This document shows positions 1-7,140 of a stretch of DNA of 39,156 bases, piece by piece. Source of the DNA: UBA2093 sp044340485. Its GTDB lineage: Bacteria; Actinomycetota; Acidimicrobiia; Acidimicrobiales; Ilumatobacteraceae. Location of the stretch: assembly GCA_044340485.1 (NCBI GenBank), contig JBIITN010000018.1, positions 1 through 39,156 of the forward strand, read 5' to 3'. A program made the position numbers and the translations under genes. The notes beneath the pieces are model-generated. The model did not search any database. It was given only the letters and a program-made list of their open reading frames with translations, and was not told where the DNA came from. Positions within the stretch are counted from its first letter, which is position 1. The number at the start of each line of letters is the position of its first letter.

Positions 1-645
1 ACATACGCCAACGTCGGCGGTCCCCGCAGTGACCATGTCGATCATTTTCCCAATGTCAGCAACATCAAGGGATCGACGTCGATCATCTCGAATCTCCAGA
101 TCGTCACTCACATATTCCCAACCGGCCTCGCCGCGAACCAGTGCGATACTGACGTCATCAGAACGAAGGTCGCTTGGCTGAAAGCGATCCTCATTCCCTG
201 AGCGCACCACCCCAGCGATACTCATTTGGTAGCGACGGAATGTGAAATCTCCAATGGTGGCTCGTGCACGGGTTTCAAGTACATGAAGAACAAGATCACA
301 GCCGTGTCGCGTGAAAGCGTGTTCGATCTCACTCCACCGAATTGCCTTAAATTCAATTTCCAAGTTTTGTTCGCGCGCAAATTCCTGCACCAGATCTGGA
401 TATAGCCCTACTGCGACGACATGTCCATTTTCGATGGTGTAGTTGCAAAAGAAATCATTGTGTTTCGTACAACCAACAACGAGTTTGCCTCTCTCGCGTA
501 CTTCTTTCAGTCGGGATTGTTCTTGTACTTGTGACGAAGAATGAGATCCAGATTGCGACGAACGTCGTCGATGCTCAAAGAATGCAATGCCAATGGGAAT
601 TAACAATCCGAGGATCGCAAGCAACACCTGCACAGCACCGTTCAC
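1..645 (-). CDS. Membrane-tethered periplasmic solute-binding protein, SBP_bac_3-like (3' end outside window)
   Basis: The open frame starts at GTG 645-643 and runs off the left edge, so 215 residues are visible and the C-terminus is missing. Residues about 5-24 form a hydrophobic segment (VQVLLAILGLLIPIGIAFF) followed by Arg residues and a Ser/Gln-rich linker. This looks like an uncleaved anchor rather than a lipoprotein signal. From about residue 50 the pattern is that of type 2 periplasmic binding proteins of the polar amino acid family: a first strand RGKLVVGC, then a VGLYPDLVQEFA helix. The protein probably binds a small ligand outside the membrane. No permease or ATPase lies beside it in the window, so transport or sensing cannot be separated. 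It starts 30 bases after the acyl-CoA dehydrogenase stop on the same strand and may be co-transcribed with it. No ATG lies near the start. Confidence 0.7.
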   Translation of the reverse strand, partial: MNGAVQVLLAILGLLIPIGIAFFEHRRRSSQSGSHSSSQVQEQSRLKEVRERGKLVVGCTKHNDFFCNYTIENGHVVAVGLYPDLVQEFAREQNLEIEFKAIRWSEIEHAFTRHGCDLVLHVLETRARATIGDFTFRRYQMSIAGVVRSGNEDRFQPSDLRSDDVSIALVRGEAGWEYVSDDLEIRDDRRRSLDVADIGKMIDMVTAGTADVGVC

Positions 646-675
646 TGCGCTGAGGTTAATCGGTGTTAGCCGATG

Positions 676-1962
676 TCAACGTGGTTCGATTGCGGACGAA
701 TATTGATCGTATGCCGCTGCGCTTCGACGGGGTAAGTGGCCAGACGGGAACACATCCGGGCTCATTTGTGCACCTTTCATCAACTGGCGCGCCACAACCG
801 TTTTGTGCACTTCCGTGGGACCATCAGCAAGCCCCATGTGAAATGACTCCGCAATCATCCACATGAAGGGCATTTCATTAGAAAGACCTAGTGATCCGTG
901 TATCTGCAGTGCGCGTGCTGCAATGTCGTGAAAGACCTTTGGCATCATTGCTTTGACGGCCGAGATGTCAGCACGAACACGTTTGTAGTCCTGATACTTG
1001 TCGATGCGCCATGCAGTGCGCAGAACAAGCAGACGAAACGCTTCGAGTTCCATCCATGAATCGGCGATCATTGCCTGCACTAACTGTTTCGATCCGAGCG
1101 CCTCTCCCTGAGTCTCGCGAGACACTGCCCGCTCCACCATCATGTCAAGGGCGCGCTTCATGTGCGCGATAGCGCGCATGGAATGATGGATTCTTCCTCC
1201 GCCCAAACGTGTTTGAGCTACAACGAATGCCTGGCCACGATCGCCCAACATGTAGTCAACTGGCACTCGCACATCGTCGTATCGCATGTACGCATGAGTG
1301 CCCTCATCGGTGTCTTGTCCACCGATACCGACATTGCGAATGATTTCGATACCTGGCGTATTCGCCGGAACAAGAAACATTGATTGCTGCTGGTATTCAG
1401 GTGCATCAGGATCTGTCACAGCCATGACAATGAAAAATGTCGCGTAGCGCGCATGCGACGAAAACCATTTTTCGCCGCTGATAACCCATTCATCGCCGTC
1501 TCGAGTGGCGGTGGTGGTAAATACTTTTGGATCCGCGCCACCTTGCGGCTCGGTCATCGAAAAACACGAGAACACCTCACCTTCAAGTAACGGCTGCAAA
1601 AATTTCTGCTTCTGTTCGGGCGTGCCGTAGTGCGCGAGAATCTCGCTGTTACCAGAGTCAGGCGCCTGGCACCCGAAGACCACAGGGCCACACTTTGCTC
1701 GGCCAATAATTTCATTGAGCAGTGCGAGTTGCACTTGGCCATAGCCAGGGCCGCCCAATTCGGGCCCAAGATGACACCCCCACAGTTTGCGGGCACGTAC
1801 TTCTTGCTGCAGCGAAGGAATCACACGTTCACGAATGGGATCTGCCCGATCAAATGGATTCGCGACAATGAAATCAAGGGGCTCAACTTTCTCGGTGATG
1901 AATTGATCTACCCAGTCGAGTTCTTTTTGAAATTCTGGATCGGTTTCAAAATCCCATGTCAT
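676..1962 (-). CDS. Acyl-CoA dehydrogenase family protein
   Basis: This is a flavoenzyme of 428 residues expected to catalyse alpha,beta-dehydrogenation of an acyl-CoA. The N-terminal helical domain is followed by the signature CFSMTEPQGGADP (FSMTEP at 134-139), the EKWFSS strand and a C-terminal helical bundle containing RALQIHGSLGL. The usual catalytic YEGT region reads ADGPTEVH (about 379-386), a pattern known from ACAD10/ACAD11-like members, with Asp at the place of the common Glu. I chose ATG 1962 because a GGGGGA ribosome-binding site lies just upstream; the frame stays open to an ATG at 2001, but the extra 13 residues look unlike the family. It is divergent from the SDR at 2046 across 83 bases. 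Substrate cannot be told; a branched or long-chain acyl-CoA is possible. Confidence 0.92.
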   Translation of the reverse strand: MTWDFETDPEFQKELDWVDQFITEKVEPLDFIVANPFDRADPIRERVIPSLQQEVRARKLWGCHLGPELGGPGYGQVQLALLNEIIGRAKCGPVVFGCQAPDSGNSEILAHYGTPEQKQKFLQPLLEGEVFSCFSMTEPQGGADPKVFTTTATRDGDEWVISGEKWFSSHARYATFFIVMAVTDPDAPEYQQQSMFLVPANTPGIEIIRNVGIGGQDTDEGTHAYMRYDDVRVPVDYMLGDRGQAFVVAQTRLGGGRIHHSMRAIAHMKRALDMMVERAVSRETQGEALGSKQLVQAMIADSWMELEAFRLLVLRTAWRIDKYQDYKRVRADISAVKAMMPKVFHDIAARALQIHGSLGLSNEMPFMWMIAESFHMGLADGPTEVHKTVVARQLMKGAQMSPDVFPSGHLPRRSAAAYDQYSSAIEPR

Positions 1963-2045
1963 TGTTTTCCCCCAAGAAAGACACACCACGTGTACCGACA
2001 CACGTTAATGAACAGAGCTCTTTTTCTTGCAGTTAGTGTCAATAC

Positions 2046-2852
2046 ATGTTTGATCTTCACAACAGAACTGCAGTAATCACAGGGGGCGCGTCTGGAATCG
2101 GACTTGCTACCGCACGTCTACTCGCGGCCGAAGGCGTTCGACTACTACTTACCGACGTAGAACACAATGCCCTCGCAAAAGCACAGGAAGAATTAGGTGC
2201 ACTTGGTGTTGTGGCCGATGTCAGTAGTTATACGGAAATGCAGTCTCTTGCAGACACCGCATTTGATGAACTGGGGCATGTTGACATTGTCTTCAATAAT
2301 GCTGGCGTTGCAGTTGGCGGCCCGATTGCCGAGATGACTCATGACGACTGGAAATGGATTATCGATGTCGATCTATGGGGTCCTATTCACGGGGTGGAGG
2401 TTTTTCTCCCCCGGATGATCGAACAAGGTCGCGGTGGACACATTGCATTCACCTCATCATTTGCGGGACTTGTTCCAAATGTCGGTCTTGGCCCGTATTG
2501 CGTTGCGAAGTACGGAGTGGTGGCGCTTGCAGAAGTACTGCACAAAGAATTACGAAGCCACAACATTGGAGTTTCCGTGTTGTGCCCAATGCGTGTTGTC
2601 ACCAACATCGGATCTTCGGAACGCAACCGTCCAGGAGAACTGGGCGGTCCCGAGTCATCGCCACGTGTTCCTGACCAAAGTGAAGATAACGCCGATCAAG
2701 CTGGCGCAGTCATCCCTGTTGAAGACGTTGCACGCATGGTGGTGAATGCGATGAAAACAAACGAGTTGTACGTATTACCGCACGCAGAGAGTCGCCAATA
2801 CGTTCAGCGTCGCTTTGCGCGAATTGACCGAGCCTACGGCGCGCAAGAGTAG
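2046..2852 (+). CDS. SDR family NAD(P)-dependent oxidoreductase
   Basis: This is a classical short-chain dehydrogenase/reductase of 268 residues. The Rossmann motif TGGASGIG is at 12-19, NNAG at 84-87, the catalytic Ser near 138 in TSSFAG, and Tyr151/Lys155 in YCVAK. Aspartate after the second strand (LLLTDVE) suggests a preference for NAD(H). The family oxidises or reduces hydroxyl/keto groups. The divergent acyl-CoA dehydrogenase neighbour hints at acyl or sterol-like substrates, which is only inference. The C-terminal part (residues 185-225) is an acidic insert-like stretch before the final helix, which is common in substrate-specific SDRs. The gene ends just before a repeat-rich 60-base gap shared with the convergent VOC gene. 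Confidence 0.92.
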   Translation: MFDLHNRTAVITGGASGIGLATARLLAAEGVRLLLTDVEHNALAKAQEELGALGVVADVSSYTEMQSLADTAFDELGHVDIVFNNAGVAVGGPIAEMTHDDWKWIIDVDLWGPIHGVEVFLPRMIEQGRGGHIAFTSSFAGLVPNVGLGPYCVAKYGVVALAEVLHKELRSHNIGVSVLCPMRVVTNIGSSERNRPGELGGPESSPRVPDQSEDNADQAGAVIPVEDVARMVVNAMKTNELYVLPHAESRQYVQRRFARIDRAYGAQE

Positions 2853-2880
2853 AGGTGTCGTTCCTCTAACTTTGTCCTTC

Positions 2881-2931
2881 TAACGAAGAGGCTTGACTAA
2901 TAAAGAGGCTTAGCTAATAAAGAGGTTTAGC
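2881..2931. repeat. Three tandem copies of a 17-bp unit at the 3' end of the VOC gene
   Basis: Copies lie at 2881-2897, 2898-2914 and 2915-2931. The last two read taataaagaggcttagc and taataaagaggtttagc (16 of 17 identical); the first is diverged (taacgaagaggcttgac). The VOC stop codon (2914-2916) straddles the border of copies two and three, so the rightmost copy encodes the protein's last residues. Confidence 0.9.
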
Positions 2932-3297
2932 GAAACTCAGATCATGACCGTTCGGATCATAAATCGGAAACATCCGCTCGCCCCATGAGGCATCGCGGGG
3001 TTCTGCTCGCGGCGACAAACCATTTGCCACCGCGCGTGCATACAGGGCATCGACATCTTCTACGTGGAAGATCACGCGTCCCCACCCCGTGGAAACATCG
3101 GCATCAGTTGGCACCGCAATGAGATTCACGAAACATGAACGATCGTTACCAAAAGCCATCGTGACGAAATCAGACGTGTCATCTCCATACCCCACATGAA
3201 AACCCAGGGCCTCATAGAAGCGGATTGATTGGCCCATTCGAGCCGTCGTCAGCGTGATGGCGTTAATTGACATAGAAACTTCAATCGGCATAGACAC
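2914..3297 (-). CDS. VOC superfamily (glyoxalase/bleomycin-resistance-like) protein
   Basis: A small single-domain protein of up to 127 residues with the vicinal-oxygen-chelate pattern: ITLTTARMGQSIRFYEALGF at the N-terminus, IFHVEDVDALYARA in the middle, and the ending FPIYDPNGHDLSFAKP. Members bind a divalent metal and act as lyases, dioxygenases or binding proteins; the substrate here is unknown. The start is ambiguous: ATGs occur at residues 1, 3 and 9. Residue 9 (MSINAITLTT, start near 3273) fits the family best, while the earlier ATGs come from the 17-bp tandem repeat that overlaps the 5' end. The 3' end carries a different 17-bp tandem repeat. The gene is convergent with the SDR and divergent from the LLM oxidoreductase. 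Confidence 0.85.
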   Translation of the reverse strand: MSMPIEVSMSINAITLTTARMGQSIRFYEALGFHVGYGDDTSDFVTMAFGNDRSCFVNLIAVPTDADVSTGWGRVIFHVEDVDALYARAVANGLSPRAEPRDASWGERMFPIYDPNGHDLSFAKPLY

Positions 3298-3333
3298 TCA
3301 ATCGGCATAGACACTCAACCGGAATAGACACTT
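3271..3333. repeat. Tandem 17-bp repeat over the 5' end of the VOC gene
   Basis: Copies: 3271-3288 (18 bp, catagaaacttcaatcgg), 3289-3305 (catagacactcaatcgg), 3306-3322 (catagacactcaaccgg) and a partial copy aatagacactt at 3323-3333. On the minus strand every full copy contains an ATG (TCTATG or CTATG), and because 17 is not a multiple of three the ATGs fall in different frames. Expansion or loss of a unit would change which ATG is in frame. Confidence 0.92.
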
Positions 3334-3381
3334 CGCGCTACCCCATTCACACTTATGCATGCTATGGCGTAATCTTTACCC

Positions 3382-4377
3382 GTGCCATCAGTTCCGCTGT
3401 CTGTTCTTGATCTCGCCACGATTGGCGAAGATGAAAGCACTAGTGACGCACTCCAGGGTTGCGTCCTTCTTGCCCAGCAAGCCGAACGTCATGGCTACAA
3501 ACGTGTGTGGTACGCCGAACATCACAACTTCGAATCAATTGCGTCGTCATCTCCGGCTGTATTGATTGCTCACGTTGCCGCCCACGCCACTTCGATTCGC
3601 CTTGGCGCTGGTGGAGTGATGTTGCCCAACCACTCACCGCTAGTGATCGCAGAACAGTTCGGCACACTCGCTGCACTTCACCCCGGCAGAATTGATCTTG
3701 GACTTGGTCGTGCGCCAGGGACAGACCAAAACACCGCGCGCGCATTACGGCGACACGAAGATTCAGCGGCCAACTTCCCCCGTGATGTCGTGGAATTGCG
3801 TGGCTATTTTGCTGATGAAACGATCATCCCCCACGTCAATGCAACACCAGGCCGTGGCACACACGTGCCGTTATACATTCTCGGGTCGTCTCTCTTTGGA
3901 GCTCAATTAGCAGCCATGCTGGGGCTTCCCTTTGCATTCGCATCGCACTTTGCGCCACAGATGCTGCACGAAGCGATTGCGATCTACCGCGAGCAGTTCA
4001 CGCCATCAACAGAGCTCGACAAACCGTATGTCATTGCAAGCCTCAACGTGATTGCTGCAGACACCGAACAGCAAGCACGACGCGAGTTCGAGTGGCGTCG
4101 TCGTGCTTTCACTCGCGCGATCTTTAGTTCACCCGGCCATCGCCTTGCCGATGCTGAAGTCGATATGGTGTTGTCATCACCACGTGGTGCATATATCGAC
4201 TCTGTATTCACATATGTTGCGATGGGCACCGCGCGCGATGTACACAACTACGTTACGCAATTCCAACGCGACACTGGTGCGGACGAGTTGATGATCGCCC
4301 ATCAAACACACAATGTTGAAAGTCGCCTTCGAAGTGTCGAATTACTCGCTGACTGCATGGGGCTTGCTGCGGCATAG
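3382..4377 (+). CDS. LLM-class flavin-dependent oxidoreductase (luciferase-like, MsnO8 type)
   Basis: 331 residues starting at GTG 3382. The beginning VPLSVLDLATIGEDES, followed by RVWYAEHHNFESIASSSPAV, is typical of the bacterial luciferase-like group 1 monooxygenases. The block GRIDLGLGRAPGTD and the C-terminal region before the end also fit this TIM-barrel family of about 330 residues. Members use FMNH2 or F420 to oxidise small organic molecules; which cofactor is used here cannot be read with certainty. The stop is only six bases before the next gene, so the two are probably co-transcribed. No strong ribosome-binding site is visible before the GTG. Confidence 0.9.
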   Translation: MPSVPLSVLDLATIGEDESTSDALQGCVLLAQQAERHGYKRVWYAEHHNFESIASSSPAVLIAHVAAHATSIRLGAGGVMLPNHSPLVIAEQFGTLAALHPGRIDLGLGRAPGTDQNTARALRRHEDSAANFPRDVVELRGYFADETIIPHVNATPGRGTHVPLYILGSSLFGAQLAAMLGLPFAFASHFAPQMLHEAIAIYREQFTPSTELDKPYVIASLNVIAADTEQQARREFEWRRRAFTRAIFSSPGHRLADAEVDMVLSSPRGAYIDSVFTYVAMGTARDVHNYVTQFQRDTGADELMIAHQTHNVESRLRSVELLADCMGLAAA

Positions 4378-4383
4378 CCGTGA

Positions 4384-6255
4384 ATGACCACCGTGTTCCG
4401 TCGATGTATTCTTTTGTTTGTCAGTGCTTTGTCGCTGACGTCGGCAATGTCCGGTGTTGTATCTGCAGATGTTGTTTCCACAACAGAACAACAACTACTT
4501 GAAAAATTTGCACCAACCCTTGCTTCTCCAGAGCAAAAAACTGCCTGCGGTTCTGGTGAGCCGTACATCCCGATTTCCGTTGAAGCGATATTGAACAATG
4601 CCGACGTTCTTCTGAAAACATCATCGGGAACTCTCATCACTACCGCACCATCTGCAGCAGACCTTTTTAGTGCCGGCCCCGATGCCCATCTTGACTTTCC
4701 TGGCAATGCACTGAGTCCTGGGTGCGACTACGAGAACTGGCTCCGCGCCATGAATACCTCGCCAGCGATCTACGGACGAATTGCAACTGATCCCAAATAC
4801 GACAACAACATTGCCGTGCAGTACTGGTTCTATTGGCCATTCAATGACTGGAACAACCGTCATGAAGGTGACTGGGAGATGATGCAGATCAATTTCGACA
4901 CTGCAAGCGTTGAAGAAGCACTGACTATCGAACCAACTTCTGTCATTTTGGCCCAACATGAAGGCGGCGAAATACAAGATTGGGACGACATTTCACTTCG
5001 TGACGATCGTCCGCTTGTCTTCCCTGCTGCAGGGTCACACGCCACGTACTTTTCCGCCAACCGATGGATAGGAACAAGTGCCCAGACAGGAGTGGGCTGT
5101 GATGACACGCGCACGCCTGCGCGAGTTCTTTCGCCCCAAGTAATTGCCCTGCCTCGCGACATTCCGACATCTGCAACCGACCCATTTGCATGGCTCGCCT
5201 TTACTGGACACTGGGGTGAGCAGCGCGCAGGATTCAATAACGGGCCCACCGGTCCAATCTCGAAAATGCAATGGGAAAATCCTCTTGTCTGGAGCGATGA
5301 AGAAGGACGCGCAGGAAGCATTGCCCTGCCACCAATTGGCGCGCCTGCCGCTGACTTTTTTTGTGGGGCATCAGAGAGATTCTCAATGCTGTTACTTGAT
5401 TTTCTCGACCACCCACTTCGTGTGATGCTCGCCATAGCCGTTGTTGTCGGAGCCATTGTGCTGGCAGTGCGGCGCACACGATGGACTCCATCAACACCAC
5501 TGCCGATCGGGCAACAACGACGCAACGGAATGATTTGGACTTCTTCGGTGAAGTATGTGTGGTTGCGAAAGAAATGGATTGTCCCATTTATTGCCGTACT
5601 GATTATGGGCGGTCTGCTCGCGCAATGGTTACGTCAACTTGTTTTCCGCGCAACATCAACAGGCGATCTGTCTGATCCACTCAACCCCAACATCAACACA
5701 GTTGGTGGCCTGTCGTATGGCGTGTGGCTTCTTATTTTGTTACCCACTGTCGCGTTTACCATTGCTGGCATTACACGTCTCATGCAATTAGATCTCACAG
5801 CATCAGCGTCCGACAACAATGCACTATCGGTGTCGCAGGCAACACGTGATGCAGTCTCTCCAAAGCGGTTTTTTCCAAGCCTGTTCTTCACCGTCTTTGT
5901 GTTTGCGATTGCACTATTTCAGGTCGTGCTCTTTTGGTTCACACCACGTTGGATCTTGGCGCCAGCATTTGCGCCTGAGGCTCACCCGTTCAAGAAAGCC
6001 GCACAACTCACACGCGGCCACAGACGACACATCATCGTCATTTCGTTCCTCACGCTTAGCGCAGCCACTGCGATTGGGCCACTGATTGGAGCGGTTCTCC
6101 TATTGGCCACCAACTACTCGTTGAGCACCATTTCAATCGTTACGGCAACGATTAATGCCGTGTTAGTTGTATGGGGAGTAATTACTCTCAACTATCTCTA
6201 CGCAGACCTGCGCCTACGTCAACAGTCAGAGTCAACAATTAACGCTTTGAGCTAA
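4384..6255 (+). CDS. Vps62-like extracytoplasmic domain fused to a six-helix membrane domain
   Basis: 623 residues. Residues 1-28 look like a signal peptide ending near SADVVS. Residues about 35-335 resemble the Vps62-related family, with the Trp/Asp-rich block WFYWPFNDWNNRHEGDWE (148-165) and SHATYFS (218-224); three further Cys suggest an oxidised external domain. After that come about six membrane segments (346-364, 399-418, 445-465, 500-520, 549-575, 583-605). The stretch RWILAPAFAPEAHPFKKAA followed by LTRG (522-544) is reminiscent of YciC/GPDPase-membrane-type domains, where such a motif follows a helix. The function is unknown; a surface or lipid-related role is possible. It follows the LLM gene by six bases and overlaps the convergent gene at 6239 by 17 bases. 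Confidence 0.7.
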   Translation: MTTVFRRCILLFVSALSLTSAMSGVVSADVVSTTEQQLLEKFAPTLASPEQKTACGSGEPYIPISVEAILNNADVLLKTSSGTLITTAPSAADLFSAGPDAHLDFPGNALSPGCDYENWLRAMNTSPAIYGRIATDPKYDNNIAVQYWFYWPFNDWNNRHEGDWEMMQINFDTASVEEALTIEPTSVILAQHEGGEIQDWDDISLRDDRPLVFPAAGSHATYFSANRWIGTSAQTGVGCDDTRTPARVLSPQVIALPRDIPTSATDPFAWLAFTGHWGEQRAGFNNGPTGPISKMQWENPLVWSDEEGRAGSIALPPIGAPAADFFCGASERFSMLLLDFLDHPLRVMLAIAVVVGAIVLAVRRTRWTPSTPLPIGQQRRNGMIWTSSVKYVWLRKKWIVPFIAVLIMGGLLAQWLRQLVFRATSTGDLSDPLNPNINTVGGLSYGVWLLILLPTVAFTIAGITRLMQLDLTASASDNNALSVSQATRDAVSPKRFFPSLFFTVFVFAIALFQVVLFWFTPRWILAPAFAPEAHPFKKAAQLTRGHRRHIIVISFLTLSAATAIGPLIGAVLLLATNYSLSTISIVTATINAVLVVWGVITLNYLYADLRLRQQSESTINALS

Positions 6256-6496
6256 CGCCGCGCCACACAACTGTCACGATCATTGCGCCAACAATTGAGC
6301 CAATAATTCCGCTGGGACGAATCGCAAGTCCATCTCCTGCAATCAGACTGACGAGAAGACCACCGACAAACGAACCGATGAGTCCGGCGCCAAAAGCCAT
6401 GGTCCAGTCAACACGCTGGTTACGACGACCTGGAAGGAGTGCTTGGGCGGCGGCACCGATAATCATGCCGAACAAAATGATGGAAAGAATGAGCAT
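6239..6496 (-). CDS. GlsB/YeaQ/YmgE family small membrane protein
   Basis: 85 residues with three hydrophobic segments (about 2-21, 32-53, 60-78) rich in Gly: MIIGAAAQALLPGR, GLIGSFVGGLL and GIIGSIVGAMI. This is the transglycosylase-associated protein family (GlsB/YeaQ/YmgE), small inner-membrane proteins often linked to envelope stress; the biochemical role is unknown. The length is normal for the family. The 3' end overlaps the convergent Vps62-like gene by 17 bases. The start codon lies inside the left arm of a 12-bp perfect inverted repeat, so translation may be affected by a hairpin. A TAGGG element about nine bases upstream could be the ribosome-binding site. Confidence 0.9.
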   Translation of the reverse strand: MLILSIILFGMIIGAAAQALLPGRRNQRVDWTMAFGAGLIGSFVGGLLVSLIAGDGLAIRPSGIIGSIVGAMIVTVVWRGVSSKR

Positions 6497-6524
6497 GGAC
6501 GGTGACCCTAGCCACCGTCCATGC
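6493..6524. promoter_or_regulatory. 12-bp perfect inverted repeat covering the start of the GlsB-like gene
   Basis: Arms gcatggacggtg (6493-6504) and caccgtccatgc (6513-6524) are separated by eight bases. In the minus-strand transcript the stem would include the ATG (6496-6494) and the loop would hold the likely ribosome-binding bases. It could be an attenuating hairpin, a protein-binding palindrome, or an intergenic terminator after the 6556-7026 gene; there is no T-run on the minus-strand side. Confidence 0.6.
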
Positions 6525-6555
6525 CGTTAAAAGTTTTTACTTTTGAGATAAGGAA

Positions 6556-7026
6556 TTATTCCTGATCGAAGCTGCCTTTGATCTTCTTGAAGTCGGTGAG
6601 ATCTTTGAGATCCCCACCACCTGCTGTGAAGTTCATCAGAGATCCGACAAGCGTCACAATCGTGGAAATAAACGCGAGCCACAAGCCAATGGCGCGGTCA
6701 AGATCGACTCCGCTCTTGTCTGGTCCAGTGATGATCAGTAGCAACATCAAAAGTGTTGCGAGCGCCGAGGCGAGCACCATCACGATGTTCCACGGAAGTT
6801 TGACGGCGGCCAGTTTTCCAGTGGTCAGAAGCACCGCGATCACCGCAGTACCGATCACCAGAATCCACGACAGCCATCCACGAGCCCAATCAAATGCATT
6901 TCCATCGGTTGCGCTGACTCCGGCAAATTCGAGTTTGGCCCAGTCGAAAAACGGTCCGAAGATCAACATCCCAAGACCGCCAGCGACCATCAGCCATGTT
7001 GCTGGTTTGAACTTTGATACGTCCAT
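6556..7026 (-). CDS. Small four-helix membrane protein of unknown function
   Basis: I do not recognise a family. The 156-residue protein has four hydrophobic segments: about 8-25 (LMVAGGLGMLIFGPFFDWA), 47-65, 72-97 and 107-130. A short cytoplasm-type tail of mixed charge (DLKDLTDFKKIKGSFDQE) follows. The first loop carries FAGVSATDGNAFDWARGW. I chose ATG 7026 because GGGGGAA lies about six bases upstream; the frame stays open to 7041, but that start would sit on the ribosome-binding site. It is upstream of, and on the same strand as, the GlsB-like gene, so they may be co-transcribed through the inverted repeat at 6493. The 114 bases to the iron transporter gene show nothing I can name. Confidence 0.75.
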   Translation of the reverse strand: MDVSKFKPATWLMVAGGLGMLIFGPFFDWAKLEFAGVSATDGNAFDWARGWLSWILVIGTAVIAVLLTTGKLAAVKLPWNIVMVLASALATLLMLLLIITGPDKSGVDLDRAIGLWLAFISTIVTLVGSLMNFTAGGGDLKDLTDFKKIKGSFDQE

Positions 7027-7140
7027 GAGAGATTCCCCCATTTCGCACGCCGCCTAGTACGACGTGTCATGTGACTACCGTAACTAATGCACAAGCATCA
7101 ATTGAGCGATACCCCCGAGAATCCCTTACAACTCGTGGCT

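Noticed and set aside
2850..2868. Small hairpin (tagagg/cctcta) after the SDR stop as a terminator
   Set aside because: The stem has only six pairs and no T-run follows, so it is too weak to call.
2881..3333. CRISPR-like array around the VOC gene
   Set aside because: Units are 17 bp and directly adjacent with no spacers, and no cas gene is near.
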